From Clostridia bacterium (lineage in GTDB: Bacteria > Bacillota > Clostridia > Peptostreptococcales > Anaerovoracaceae): a DNA stretch of 49,039 bases. Of the stretch, positions 16,421 to 26,255 are shown one piece after another (within the stretch, counting starts at the first letter, position 1; each line of letters opens with the position of its first letter). The notes beneath the pieces were generated by a model that was given only the letters and a program-made list of their open reading frames with translations, was not told the origin of the DNA and ran no database searches. The DNA lies in assembly GCA_024689865.1 (NCBI GenBank), contig JAILDA010000064.1, positions 1 through 49,039 of the forward strand. Reading direction: 5' to 3'. The translations under genes were made by a program, and so were the position numbers.

Positions 16421-18103
16421 ATGAGCGACTATAAAGCAAGATACGAGTTCTGGAAGACCAACGACTTCTTCGACGAGGCCACCAGAGCCGAGCTCGCCGC
16501 CCTTACGGACGAAAAAGAGATAGAGGACAGATTCTACAGGGATCTGGAATTCGGTACAGGCGGTGCCCGCGGAATAATGGGCGCCGGCACCAACCGTTTC
16601 AACTCCTACAACGTAAGACGCATATCCACAGGCTTTGCGAAATACCTCCTGAAGGCCTTCGGAGAGGACGCAAAGAAGCGCGGCGTTGCCGTAGCCTTCG
16701 ATACCAGAAACAACTCCGCGGAGTACGCCAGACAGACCGCGCTCACCATGTGCGCGGCAGGCATACCCGCATACCTCTACACCATGACCTGCCCCACCCC
16801 CATGCTGTCCTTTACCGTAAGGCAGCTTAACTGCGTGGGCGGCGTAATAGTAACGGCCAGCCACAATACCAAGGAATACAACGGCTACAAGGCCTACGAC
16901 GAGACCGGATGCCAGCTCTACCCCTACACCGCGGACGCCGTAATAGCGGAAGTGGACAAGGTGGACATCACGAGCACCGTCATAATGGACGAGAAGGAAG
17001 CCGCGGACAAGGGTCTGCTGCACTATCTGGGCAGCGAGATGATGGACCGCTACGTAAAAGCCGTAGAGGGCGAAGAAGATTACATCACCCCGGGCGCCAA
17101 GGCCGCTCTTAAGGTAGTCTACACACCGCTCCATGGAGCCGGATTCGTACCGGTAACAAGAGTGCTTAAGGACCTGGGATACACCGGAGTAAGCATAGTG
17201 GAAGCCCAGACCGTACCGGACGGCAACTTCCCCACCGTCACCTCCCCCAACCCGGGCGATGAGAGCGCGATGCAGATGGCCATCAAACAGGCAGTCGCCG
17301 AAGGCGCGGACATAGCCATAGGCTCCGACCCGGACGCGGACCGCATAGGCATGGCGATAATACGCAAGGACGGAAGCTTCAGATTCCTTTCCGGAAACCA
17401 GATCTGCGCAATGCTTATAAACTACGTGCTGATGAGGAGAAAGGATAAACTCAAGCCTAACTCCTGCATAATCACCACCGTGGTAACGAGCGAGTTCGGC
17501 TCCGACATAGCAAGGTCCTACGGCCTTTCCGCAGAGGAAGTCCTTACCGGATTCAAGTTCATAGGCGAGCGCATGAACCGCCTGGAAGAGAGCGGAGAAA
17601 AGACCGTGGAATTCGGCTACGAAGAGAGCAACGGCTGCCTTATAGGCGACTACGTACGCGACAAGGATTCCGCCACCGCCCTCATGAAGATCTGCGAGAT
17701 GACCGCGTTCTACAAGGCTCACGGCAAGAACATGGACGAAGTCCTGGAAGGCCTCTACCAGAAGCACGGCTACTACCTGGACCATCTGGACAACTACGTG
17801 TTCACCGGCAAGGAAGGCGCGGAAAAGATAGCGTCCATAAACAGGAAGCTCCGCGAGATAGGTACAGCGCTGTCACCGGACATCCAGACCATGAAGGACT
17901 TCGAAAAGGGTGTGGACGGACTTCCACCTTCGGACGTTCTCAAATACTGGTTCAAGGACGGTTCCTGGCTGGCCATAAGGCCCTCCGGCACCGAGCCCAA
18001 GACCAAAGTATACTACTGCATACACGACAACGATCAGAAGGCTGCCGCCGATAATCTGGCAAAGAAGCAGAAGCTGATCAAGGACGTCATCGACAGTCTG
18101 TAA
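16421..18103 (+). CDS. pgcA: Phosphoglucomutase/phosphomannomutase (PgcA-type phospho-sugar mutase)
   Basis: A 560-residue alpha-D-phosphohexomutase that interconverts glucose-6-P and glucose-1-P, linking Pgi to ADP-glucose synthesis. The phosphoserine loop is TASHNTKEYNG (about 146-156), the metal loop DPDADR (about 304-309), the sugar loop EESNGC (about 404-409), and the phosphate-binding loop RPSGTEPKTKVY near the C-terminus. The long N-terminus (YEFWKTNDFFDEATRAEL) and GTGGARGIMGAGTNRFN are typical of the Bacillota PgcA group. AAAGGAG precedes the ATG by about 7 bases. It precedes glgB by 56 bases. Confidence 0.92.
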   Translation: MSDYKARYEFWKTNDFFDEATRAELAALTDEKEIEDRFYRDLEFGTGGARGIMGAGTNRFNSYNVRRISTGFAKYLLKAFGEDAKKRGVAVAFDTRNNSAEYARQTALTMCAAGIPAYLYTMTCPTPMLSFTVRQLNCVGGVIVTASHNTKEYNGYKAYDETGCQLYPYTADAVIAEVDKVDITSTVIMDEKEAADKGLLHYLGSEMMDRYVKAVEGEEDYITPGAKAALKVVYTPLHGAGFVPVTRVLKDLGYTGVSIVEAQTVPDGNFPTVTSPNPGDESAMQMAIKQAVAEGADIAIGSDPDADRIGMAIIRKDGSFRFLSGNQICAMLINYVLMRRKDKLKPNSCIITTVVTSEFGSDIARSYGLSAEEVLTGFKFIGERMNRLEESGEKTVEFGYEESNGCLIGDYVRDKDSATALMKICEMTAFYKAHGKNMDEVLEGLYQKHGYYLDHLDNYVFTGKEGAEKIASINRKLREIGTALSPDIQTMKDFEKGVDGLPPSDVLKYWFKDGSWLAIRPSGTEPKTKVYYCIHDNDQKAAADNLAKKQKLIKDVIDSL

Positions 18104-18105
18104 AA

Positions 18106-18158
18106 CGTTTTCAGCAGCACAGAACGCGCGGCGCATCACCGCGTACCGGACAAAGTTT
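18106..18158 (+). other. Intergenic hairpin before glgB
   Basis: In the 56-base gap, CGCGG (18129-18133) pairs with CCGCG around loop CGCATCA, and AAAAC-G-TTT near the upstream end can pair with AAAGTTTT just before the glgB ATG. If formed, the outer pairing would bury the glgB start, which has no clear ribosome site. The pairing is short and could be chance. Confidence 0.35.
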
Positions 18159-18159
18159 T

Positions 18160-20049
18160 ATGACTACAGCAGAATTCTATCAACTGAATAAAGACCGCAT
18201 ATATCTGTTCAACCAGGGCAGCTACCAGAACGCGTACGAGCTTATGGGAGCCCACCCCTGCACGGAAGACGGACAGGAAGGCACCCGGTTTACCGTATGG
18301 GTCCCCGGCGCCGGAAAAGTAAGCGTAATGGGCGATTTCAACGGGTGGTCGGAAGAGGATGACCAGCTCCAGACCATGTGGGACAGCGGAATATGGACGC
18401 TGTTCGTTCCCGGGGCGGCCGAAGGACAGGCCTATAAATACCGCATAGAGACCGGCAACGGACAGATACTCTACAAGGCGGACCCCTACGGCTACTGGTC
18501 CGAAAAACGACCCAAGTCCGCATCCGTCATCCGCAGACTGGACTACGAATGGCACGACGGCGAATGGATGGACAGACGCGCGCGCAGCGACCACTTCAGG
18601 CAGCCCAGGAACATCTACGAGGTGCATCTCGGTTCCTGGAAACGGCACTCCGACCGTCCGAAGGAAGAGCAGTTCTATACCTACTCCGAGATAGCCGCGG
18701 ATCTAGTGCCCTACGCAAAGAAGATGGGATACACCCATCTGGAGATAATGCCTGTAATGGAGCATCCTCTGGACGATTCCTGGGGTTATCAGCTTACCGG
18801 CTACTACGCCGCAACATCGCGCTACGGAACGCCCCAGCAGCTGATGGAGCTGATAGACACCGCGCATCAGGCAGGCATAGGCATAATACTGGACTGGGTG
18901 CCGGCGCACTTCTGCCGCGACGACCACGGCCTTGTAAGGTTCAACGGCGAGATGCTCTACGAAAAGACCGAGCATCCCCAGTGGGGCACGCTGGTATTCG
19001 ATTACGGACGCCCGGAGGTAAAGAGCTTCCTGCTCTCCAACGCGGTGTTCTGGATAGAAAAGTACCACGCGGACGGACTTCGCGTGGACGGTGTAAGCTC
19101 CATGCTGTACCTCAACTTCGGCATAGACGATCCGGAAAAGAAGCGCTTCAACAAATACGGCGAGGAAGGCAATCTGGAAGCGATCGACTTCCTGCAGGAT
19201 CTTGCCAGGACCGTAGGCTCGCGCTTCCCCGGAGTGTTTACTGTAGCGGAGGAAAGCACGGCCTGGCCGAAGGTAACCCACCCCGCCGATCAGGGCGGCC
19301 TGGGCTTCCACTACAAGTGGGACATGGGCTGGATGCACGACACGCTGGAATACGTCTCCATGGACTATCTGTTCCGCAAGTACCACCAGAACCAGATAAG
19401 CTTCTCCATGATGTACGCGCATTCGGAGAACTTCATCCTGCCGCTGTCGCACGACGAGGTAGTGCACGGCAAGAAGTCCATAATAGGACGCCAGCAGGGA
19501 GATTACCAGCGCCAGTTTGCCGGTCTTAAGGCCCTTGCTGTCTACCAGATGACCCACCCGGGCGGAAAGCTCAACTTCATGGGCACGGAGATAGCGCAGT
19601 TCATAGAATGGCGCTTCTACGAAGAGCTGGAGTGGTTCCTGCTGCAATACCCCAGTCACAAAGCCCATCAGGAGTTCGTAAGAAAGCTCAACCACGTCTA
19701 CAAGGACAACCTGGCGCTGTGGGAGCTGGATTACCAGGACCGCGGATTCGAATGGATAGACGCGGACGACTCGGAGCACAGCGTCTACAGCTACGCAAGA
19801 TTCTCCGGAAACCGCGCGTATCCGGTGATCTGCGTAATAAACTTCGGCTGGAACGGCTGCGGAAGCTACCGCATAGGGGTGCCCCGCCCCGGAAAGTACA
19901 AAGTCCTCATCAACAGCGGGGACGAGTCCTCCGAAGGCAGGATAATAGAATCGCAGAACGTGCCCATGCACGGAAGACCCTGGTCCATAGAACTGGACCT
20001 GCCGCAGACCTGCGGAATAATACTTAAAAAAATAAGGAGCAATAATTAA
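18160..20049 (+). CDS. glgB: 1,4-alpha-glucan branching enzyme
   Basis: A 629-residue GlgB (GH13) that cuts alpha-1,4 glucan chains and re-attaches them in alpha-1,6 linkage. An N-terminal CBM48 domain (GTRFTVWVPGAGKVSVMGDFNGW, about 45-66) precedes the barrel. Catalytic motifs are LRVDGVSSML (nucleophile Asp), TVAEESTAWP (acid/base Glu) and LPLSHDEVVHGKKS (transition-state Asp). The C-terminal beta domain follows. Length is typical of forms without the extra N1 module. It is the first gene of the tight glg series; its TAA overlaps the glgP ATG by one base. Confidence 0.96.
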   Translation: MTTAEFYQLNKDRIYLFNQGSYQNAYELMGAHPCTEDGQEGTRFTVWVPGAGKVSVMGDFNGWSEEDDQLQTMWDSGIWTLFVPGAAEGQAYKYRIETGNGQILYKADPYGYWSEKRPKSASVIRRLDYEWHDGEWMDRRARSDHFRQPRNIYEVHLGSWKRHSDRPKEEQFYTYSEIAADLVPYAKKMGYTHLEIMPVMEHPLDDSWGYQLTGYYAATSRYGTPQQLMELIDTAHQAGIGIILDWVPAHFCRDDHGLVRFNGEMLYEKTEHPQWGTLVFDYGRPEVKSFLLSNAVFWIEKYHADGLRVDGVSSMLYLNFGIDDPEKKRFNKYGEEGNLEAIDFLQDLARTVGSRFPGVFTVAEESTAWPKVTHPADQGGLGFHYKWDMGWMHDTLEYVSMDYLFRKYHQNQISFSMMYAHSENFILPLSHDEVVHGKKSIIGRQQGDYQRQFAGLKALAVYQMTHPGGKLNFMGTEIAQFIEWRFYEELEWFLLQYPSHKAHQEFVRKLNHVYKDNLALWELDYQDRGFEWIDADDSEHSVYSYARFSGNRAYPVICVINFGWNGCGSYRIGVPRPGKYKVLINSGDESSEGRIIESQNVPMHGRPWSIELDLPQTCGIILKKIRSNN

Positions 20050-22484
20050 TGGCCCTCGCAAAATTCAAAGACAAAGAAACATTCAAAGCATCCTACCGGA
20101 TAATGCTGGATAAGACATATTCCAAACCCGCGGAGGAATGCACCCCCTGGGAGAAGTACGAGGCTCTGGTCTACCTTATCAACAAGGAAGCGGACTTATC
20201 CCGCAAGATGACCAAGAAAGCGCATAACGCCGTCTTCGACAAGAGGGTCTACTACTTCTCCATGGAGTTCCTGATCGGAAAACTGCTGGATAACTATCTT
20301 CTTACCGCCGGCATAAAAGACAGCGTCAAGGACGGCCTCAGGGATCTGGGGATAGAGCTGGACGACCTCTTGGAACTGGATCCGGAACCCGGTCTTGGCA
20401 ACGGCGGCCTGGGAAGGCTTGCAGCCTGCTTCCTGGATTCCATGGCGTCTTTAGGAATAGCCGGCACAGGCATGGGCATACGCTACCGTTTCGGCCTGTT
20501 CCGCCAGAAGATAGAGAACGGCTGGCAGGTCGCGGAGCCGGACGCGTGGCTGGCTAACGGCTATCCCTGGGAAGAAGCGGTACCCGCGGACAACGTAGAG
20601 GTGCGCTTCGGCGGCGTCATAGACAGAAGCTACAAAAACGGCCGCATGTACTTTACCCACAGGGACTACACCGCTGTAAACGCAACGCCTTACAACATCA
20701 ACATCATAGGCGCGGGCGGCGAAAAGGTAGAAAGGCTCAAGCTGTGGAGCGCATCGCTGGCAAAGGATACCCTGGACATGGACGCCTTCAACCGCGGCGA
20801 TTACAGCCAGGCACTTAAGCAGAGCGCGGAGATAGAAGCCATCAACTGCATACTCTATCCGGACGACTCCATGGGCGCGGGAAGAAAGCTCCGCTTAATG
20901 CAGGAGTACTTCTTCGTGGCCGCGGGAATAGCCACCATAATACGCAACTACAAGAAGACCTACGGCCCGGGCAAGCTGGACGAGCTCCCCGAGCATATCT
21001 GCATACACATTAACGACACCCACCCCACCCTCTGCGTACCGGAGCTTATGAGAGTGCTCATGGACGAGGAAGGCATGGAATGGGACGACGCGTGGCGCGT
21101 TACGGAGAATGCCATATCCTTCACCAACCACACCGTCCTTCCGGAAGCTCTGGAAAAGTGGCCCATAAGCCTTATGCAGAGCCTCCTTCCCAGAGTCTAC
21201 ATGATCGTGGAAGAGATAGACCGCAGGTGGAGAGAGCGTCTTGAGAAGATAGGCCGCGCCGGATACGACACGCTCAGAAATACTGCAATACTCTGGGACG
21301 GCGAAGTCCGCATGGCAAACATGTCCATAATCGGAAGCCACTCCACCAACGGCGTGGCGGCGCTGCACTCGCAGATCCTTAAGGACGACGTATTCCGCGA
21401 CTTCTACCAGATAAAACCGGAAGACTTCGGCAACAAGACAAACGGTGTGAGCCACAGGCGCTTCCTGGTCCAGGCGGATCCGGGCCTGTCGGAGCTTATC
21501 ACCTCCGCAATCGGCGACAGATGGATAAAGGAGCCGCAGTATCTGGAGGAGCTGCTTAAGTTTAAGGACGACAGCGCATTCCTGGAAAGGCTCGCCGCCA
21601 TAAAGCGCTTCAACAAGATAAAGCTCTCCGACTACCTTATTAAAAACGGCGGACCGTCCGTGGATCCGGACAGCATAATGGACGTGCACGTCAAGAGGAT
21701 ACACGCCTACAAGCGCCAGCTGCTCAACGTCCTTAAGATAATGGATCTGTACAACAGGCTCTGCGAGAACCCGTTCATGGACATGGAGCCGGTAACGTTC
21801 ATATTCGCGGGCAAGGCTGCCCAGGGCTACACCTTCGCCAAGGACGTAATAAAGCTTATAAACAGCGTTGCCGAGATCGTAAACGCGGATCCTGTCATAA
21901 GCCAGAAGATAAAGGTCGTGTTCGCGGAGAACTTCTGCGTTTCCCTGGGGCAGATCATCTACCCGGCGGCGGACATCTCCGAGCAGATCTCTACGGCGGG
22001 CAAGGAAGCTTCAGGAACGGGCAACATGAAGTTCATGATGAACGGCGCGGTAACGCTGGGCACCCTGGACGGAGCAAACATAGAGATAAAGGAACAGGTC
22101 GGCGACGACAACATCAAGATATTCGGTCTTACATCGGAAGAGACCGCAAACTTCTACAGGTTCGGAGGATACAACTCCTACCAGCTGTCGCACCAGGACG
22201 CAAGGCTGAAGAGAGTCACCGATCAGCTGGTGAACGGATTCTTCGACCGCTGCGGCACCGCGTTCTGGACCATACTGGACGACCTGATAAAGCACAACGA
22301 TACGTTCTTCGTGCTTAAGGATTTCGACCCTTACGTCCGCGCGTGGGAAGAGCTTACGGCTCAGCATAAGGACAAGGAGGCATGGAACCGCATGTCCCTG
22401 GTCAACATCGCTAAGTCCGGCTACTTCTCCAGCGACAGGACGATAAAGGAATATGCAGAGGATATCTGGAACATTCACAACTAG
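20049..22484 (+). CDS. glgP: Glycogen/starch/alpha-glucan phosphorylase
   Basis: An 811-residue GT35 phosphorylase that releases glucose-1-P from glycogen with phosphate. RVYYFSMEFLIGKLLDN, PGLGNGGLGRLAACFLDS and GIRYRFGLFRQKIENGWQVAEPD are N-terminal signatures, and HINDTHPTLCVPELMR follows. The PLP site is EASGTGNMKFMMNGAVTLGTLDGANIEI near residue 660, with the Lys that binds the cofactor. No extra regulatory extension of the animal type is seen. AAGGAG lies just before the glgB stop, about 13 bases from the ATG, and the one-base overlap suggests coupling. Confidence 0.97.
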   Translation: MALAKFKDKETFKASYRIMLDKTYSKPAEECTPWEKYEALVYLINKEADLSRKMTKKAHNAVFDKRVYYFSMEFLIGKLLDNYLLTAGIKDSVKDGLRDLGIELDDLLELDPEPGLGNGGLGRLAACFLDSMASLGIAGTGMGIRYRFGLFRQKIENGWQVAEPDAWLANGYPWEEAVPADNVEVRFGGVIDRSYKNGRMYFTHRDYTAVNATPYNINIIGAGGEKVERLKLWSASLAKDTLDMDAFNRGDYSQALKQSAEIEAINCILYPDDSMGAGRKLRLMQEYFFVAAGIATIIRNYKKTYGPGKLDELPEHICIHINDTHPTLCVPELMRVLMDEEGMEWDDAWRVTENAISFTNHTVLPEALEKWPISLMQSLLPRVYMIVEEIDRRWRERLEKIGRAGYDTLRNTAILWDGEVRMANMSIIGSHSTNGVAALHSQILKDDVFRDFYQIKPEDFGNKTNGVSHRRFLVQADPGLSELITSAIGDRWIKEPQYLEELLKFKDDSAFLERLAAIKRFNKIKLSDYLIKNGGPSVDPDSIMDVHVKRIHAYKRQLLNVLKIMDLYNRLCENPFMDMEPVTFIFAGKAAQGYTFAKDVIKLINSVAEIVNADPVISQKIKVVFAENFCVSLGQIIYPAADISEQISTAGKEASGTGNMKFMMNGAVTLGTLDGANIEIKEQVGDDNIKIFGLTSEETANFYRFGGYNSYQLSHQDARLKRVTDQLVNGFFDRCGTAFWTILDDLIKHNDTFFVLKDFDPYVRAWEELTAQHKDKEAWNRMSLVNIAKSGYFSSDRTIKEYAEDIWNIHN

Positions 22485-22493
22485 GAGGAAGTC

Positions 22494-23615
22494 ATGTCAA
22501 GGAAAAGCTGTATAGCGATGCTTCTGGCGGGCGGCCAGGGAACAAGGCTCGGAGCCCTTACCGACAACATCGCAAAACCCGCAGTATCGTTCGGAGGGAA
22601 ATACCGCATCATTGATTTTTCCCTGTCGAACTGCATCAACTCGGGAATAGATACCGTAGGAATACTGGTGCAGTACAGGCCCGGAACTCTTAACCGCTAT
22701 CTGGGCAACGGCGAAGCCTGGGACCTTGACGTTTCGGGCGGCGGAGTGCACGTGCTGTCTCCCTACGCAACGCAGAAGGGCGGCGCGTGGTACGAAGGCA
22801 CCGCGGACGCCATATACCACAACATCAACTTCATAGATCTCTACGATCCGGAGAACGTGCTGATCCTTTCCGGCGACCACATCTACAAGATGGACTACGC
22901 CAGGATGCTGGAAGCGCACAAGAAGAACAAGGCGGACCTTACGGTATCCGTAATGGAAGTGCCCTGGGAAGAGGCAAGCCGCTTCGGAATAATGACTCTG
23001 GACGAGGAAGACCGCATCGTAAAATTCTCCGAAAAGCCCAAGGAACCGGACAGCAACATGGCGTCCATGGGCATCTACATCTTCTCCTGGGACGTCCTTA
23101 AGAGCGCGCTCGTGGACGACCACCTGGACGAAACGTCGGAGAAGGACTTCGGAAAGAACATCATCCCCAAGCTCCTGGAGGCAGGCAAGAGACTGTTCGC
23201 CTACCACTTCGACGGTTACTGGAAAGACGTAGGGACCATCGACAGCTACTACAATTCCCAGATGGAGCTTCTGGAAAAGGACGCGCCGCTCAACATCTTC
23301 GAGCACAAGATGCGCATATTCTCCAACTCCAACAACAGCCCGTCCAGCTTCATAGGCCCCAACGCCGTCCTGAAGGACAGTCTGGTCTGCAACGGATGCG
23401 GAGTGTTCGGAACGCTGGAGCACTCGATACTGGGCGTGGACGCCGTAGTGCGCGACGGCAGCGTAATAAAGGATTCCATAATCCTGCCGGGAGTGCGCAT
23501 AGGCGATAACTGCCGCATAACAAAGGCAATAATCAACGAAGGCGTCGAGATACCGGACGGCAGCGTGATAGGCAGCGAAGACGGCGATATAACCGTAGTC
23601 GGCAAGAGCCTTTGA
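22494..23615 (+). CDS. glgC: Glucose-1-phosphate adenylyltransferase, catalytic subunit
   Basis: A 373-residue GlgC that makes ADP-glucose from ATP and glucose-1-P, the committed step of bacterial glycogen synthesis. The nucleotide loop [33 protein letters not shown] is intact (about 11-42). [12 protein letters not shown] carries the catalytic Asp, and FSEKPKEP and the [13 protein letters not shown] segment bind sugar phosphate. The C-terminal part is a left-handed beta-helix of hexapeptide repeats. An excellent AGGAGG precedes the ATG. It pairs with GlgD, whose gene starts after a short gap. Confidence 0.96.
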   Translation: MSRKSCIAMLLAGGQGTRLGALTDNIAKPAVSFGGKYRIIDFSLSNCINSGIDTVGILVQYRPGTLNRYLGNGEAWDLDVSGGGVHVLSPYATQKGGAWYEGTADAIYHNINFIDLYDPENVLILSGDHIYKMDYARMLEAHKKNKADLTVSVMEVPWEEASRFGIMTLDEEDRIVKFSEKPKEPDSNMASMGIYIFSWDVLKSALVDDHLDETSEKDFGKNIIPKLLEAGKRLFAYHFDGYWKDVGTIDSYYNSQMELLEKDAPLNIFEHKMRIFSNSNNSPSSFIGPNAVLKDSLVCNGCGVFGTLEHSILGVDAVVRDGSVIKDSIILPGVRIGDNCRITKAIINEGVEIPDGSVIGSEDGDITVVGKSL

Positions 23616-23629
23616 TCGGGGGTGCAACG

Positions 23630-24658
23630 ATGAAAAACGTATTCGGAATAATATTCGCAAACTACAACGCCGCAGGATTCGGCGAACTGCTGCACAGAAG
23701 GACCATAGCCTCCCTGCCCTTCGCGGGAAGATACAGGCTGATAGACTTCCCCATGTCCAACATGGTCAACTCCGGCATCGGCACCGTCGGCGTAATAATG
23801 CCGGCGGCCTACAGGTCCCTTATAGACCACATCGGAAGCGGCAAGGAATGGAACCTCAGCAAGAAGATAGGCGGAATGTTCATACTGCCCGGCACCGTGT
23901 TCAGCGGCAGCAGCAACACCCAGAAGTTCATGCTCTCCGACCTTCTGGTGAACCACAGATACATCGAAAGGCGTCCGGAAGGCACCTACGCGCTGATCAG
24001 CTCCGCTAACGAAGTCTGCAATGTCGATTACTCGGAAATGATAGACCAGCACATCGCAAGCGGGAAGAGCGTCACCTTCGCGTACTTTAAGGACGAGAAC
24101 GGATCGGAGAAGTCCCTGGACTGCTTCATCGTAAGCCGCGACATCCTTATGGGTCTTATCAAGAGCTACCCCAGGTCCTCGCATCTGGACCTTGTTGAGC
24201 TTCTCAAGACAACGTACGGCGATAAGGACGCCGGCAAATACGTGTTCGACACCTACGTAAGGCCCATCGACACCATCGAAGATTACGTAAAGGCCAACAT
24301 GGAGCTGCTGGATCCGCAGATCCACAAGCTGCTGTTCCGCGGCGAACGCGCCGTATTCACCAAGATACAGGACGAGGCTCCAACCATCTACAACGACGGC
24401 TGCGAGGTAAAGAACTCCCTTGTTCCTGCCGGCTGCAAGATAAGCGGCAAAGTGGAGAACTGCATACTCGCCAGGAGCATAGAGATCGAAGAAGGTGCAA
24501 GCCTTAAGAACTGCATAGTGTTCCAGCACTGCATAGTTAAGCGCGGAACGGTGATAGAGAACGCCATACTGGACAAGTACGTTACCATAAGCAGCAGCGT
24601 AAGGCTCTGCGGCGGAACGGAAAGGCCGCTCATAATAGGCAAGAACCTTACCCTGTAG
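23630..24658 (+). CDS. glgD: GlgD, non-catalytic ADP-glucose pyrophosphorylase subunit
   Basis: A 342-residue paralogue of GlgC. The N-terminus FGIIFANYNAAGFGELLHRRTIASLPFAGRYRLIDFPMSN keeps the fold but lacks the GG-x-GTRL nucleotide loop, and the catalytic GDH motif is replaced by SSANEVCNVDY. In Bacillota, GlgD joins GlgC in a heterotetramer and raises its activity. The ATG at 23630 follows GGGGGTG with about 6 bases of spacing. A TTG at 23612 would overlap glgC and is less likely. A hexapeptide-repeat C-terminal domain is retained. Confidence 0.93.
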   Translation: MKNVFGIIFANYNAAGFGELLHRRTIASLPFAGRYRLIDFPMSNMVNSGIGTVGVIMPAAYRSLIDHIGSGKEWNLSKKIGGMFILPGTVFSGSSNTQKFMLSDLLVNHRYIERRPEGTYALISSANEVCNVDYSEMIDQHIASGKSVTFAYFKDENGSEKSLDCFIVSRDILMGLIKSYPRSSHLDLVELLKTTYGDKDAGKYVFDTYVRPIDTIEDYVKANMELLDPQIHKLLFRGERAVFTKIQDEAPTIYNDGCEVKNSLVPAGCKISGKVENCILARSIEIEEGASLKNCIVFQHCIVKRGTVIENAILDKYVTISSSVRLCGGTERPLIIGKNLTL

Positions 24659-24666
24659 TCCCGCCC

Positions 24667-24685
24667 TGCCGCAGCGCATGCGGCA
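24667..24685 (+). other. Hairpin between glgD and glgA
   Basis: TGCCGCA (24667-24673), loop GCGCA, TGCGGCA (24679-24685); perfect 7-base stem with no U-run. It may set relative expression or RNA stability of glgA. The preceding AGTCCCGCCCTGC recurs at about 26197 after glgA. Confidence 0.6.
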
Positions 24686-24713
24686 AATATATCACAGAAA
24701 GAAAAAGATAATC

Positions 24714-26165
24714 ATGGAAAAAGAAAAACTGAAAGTGCTTTTCGCAAGCTTCGAGGCTGCTCCGTTCGTTAAGACCGGAGGTCTCGGAGACGTTGCGGGA
24801 AGCCTGCCCAAATACCTTAACGACAAAGACTGCGACGTGCGTCTGATCCTGCCCAAGCTGTCGTGCATTCCCCAGCGTTTCGTGGACCGAATGGAATACG
24901 TGGAGAACTACACCGTGCCTCTGGGCTGGAGAGAAAGCTACTGCGGTCTGTTCGAGATGAAGTACAACGGAGTGACCATCTACTTCCTGGACAACGAGTA
25001 CTACTTCCGCAGGGACGGAGTATACGGCGAGTTCGACGACGGAGAGCGCGTTGCGTTCTTCTCCAAGGCAGTGCTGGAGACCCTGCTGCACATCTCGGAC
25101 TTCATGCCGGACGTCATCCACTGCAACGACTGGCACACCGCGCTCATACCGGTGTTCCTCAACGAGCAGTACAAGGCGCTCTGGGGATTCGACAACATCA
25201 AGACCGTGCTTACCGTCCACAACCTTAAGTTCCAGGGACAGTTCTCGGATTTCGTAATAGGCGACATCTGCGGCCTTACCGGAACGGACGCCGACAGACA
25301 GATGCGTTCCGGCTACGGCAGCGCCAACTACATGCTGGGCGGACTGCGCTACGCGGACCGTATTAGCACCGTTTCCCCCACCTATGCGGAAGAGATCTGC
25401 ACGCCGTACTTCGGCGAGGGTCTGGACTGGCTGTTCTCCGACAGACGCAGCAGACTTACGGGAATACTCAACGGCATAGCCGTGGACGTGTTCGATCCGG
25501 AAAACGACAAGTATCTGCCCTATCACTTCTCTGCGGAAAAGACCGCCGGCAAGGCCCGCTGCAAGAAAGCGCTGCAGAAAGAGCTGGGACTTAACACCGA
25601 GTGCGACAAGCCGCTCTTTGCAGTTATCAGCAGACTTACGGAGCAGAAGGGTCTGGACCTCATAACCTACAACCTGCCCTGGATAGTCGAGAACGGCTGC
25701 CAGCTTGTGGTCCTTGGCCAAGGTGACAGCAGGTACGAGGAAGCGTTCAGATACTACCACGACAGGTACCCCGGACAGATCTGCGTAAGGATAGAATTCT
25801 CCGAGGAACTGTCGCACAAGATCTACGCCGGCGCGGACGCCCTGCTGATGCCCAGCCGCTTCGAGCCCTGCGGACTTTCGCAGATGATAGCCATGCGCTA
25901 CGGCACAGTGCCCGTGGTGCGCGAGACCGGCGGACTTAAGGACAGCGTACAGCCGTACAACAAGTTTACAGGCGAAGGCAGCGGATTCTCGTTCGCCAAC
26001 TTCAACGCCCACGAGCTGCGCTACGCAATGGAGCAGCTGCTGGAACTGTGGTCCAAGCCTCGCAAGTGGCAGGCGCTCAAGAAGCACATAATGACGCTGG
26101 ACTTCAGCTGGGAAGCTTCGGCAAAGCGCTACCGCGAGATGTACCGCCAGCTCTGCGGCAAGTAA
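24714..26165 (+). CDS. glgA: Glycogen synthase (ADP-glucose)
   Basis: A 483-residue GT5 glycogen synthase that extends alpha-1,4 glucan from ADP-glucose. KVLFASFEAAPFVKTGGLGDVAGSLPKYL carries the KTGGL nucleotide-sugar motif (about 22-26). DVIHCNDWHTALIP and TVHNLKFQG are N-domain signatures. SRLTEQKGLDL, and MPSRFEPCGLSQMIAMRYGTVPVVRETGGLKDSV near residues 380-412, form the C-domain GT-B site with the catalytic Glu. The ATG at 24714 matches the family start; in-frame codons upstream to 24678 are not conserved-looking and run into the hairpin gap. Confidence 0.96.
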   Translation: MEKEKLKVLFASFEAAPFVKTGGLGDVAGSLPKYLNDKDCDVRLILPKLSCIPQRFVDRMEYVENYTVPLGWRESYCGLFEMKYNGVTIYFLDNEYYFRRDGVYGEFDDGERVAFFSKAVLETLLHISDFMPDVIHCNDWHTALIPVFLNEQYKALWGFDNIKTVLTVHNLKFQGQFSDFVIGDICGLTGTDADRQMRSGYGSANYMLGGLRYADRISTVSPTYAEEICTPYFGEGLDWLFSDRRSRLTGILNGIAVDVFDPENDKYLPYHFSAEKTAGKARCKKALQKELGLNTECDKPLFAVISRLTEQKGLDLITYNLPWIVENGCQLVVLGQGDSRYEEAFRYYHDRYPGQICVRIEFSEELSHKIYAGADALLMPSRFEPCGLSQMIAMRYGTVPVVRETGGLKDSVQPYNKFTGEGSGFSFANFNAHELRYAMEQLLELWSKPRKWQALKKHIMTLDFSWEASAKRYREMYRQLCGK

Positions 26166-26175
26166 CGGCAGATAA

Positions 26176-26207
26176 CAGGGCGGATCCTCAGAGACAGTCC
26201 CGCCCTG
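26176..26207 (+). other. Hairpin between glgA and the GH13 gene
   Basis: CAGGGCGG (26176-26183) pairs with CCGCCCTG (26200-26207) around a 16-base loop. No U-run follows, so read-through into the GH13 gene is expected, possibly reduced. Confidence 0.5.
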
Positions 26208-26255
26208 CAGGCAACAGAAATAAGGTCCCTTCCGGGGCCGCAACGATATCACTTA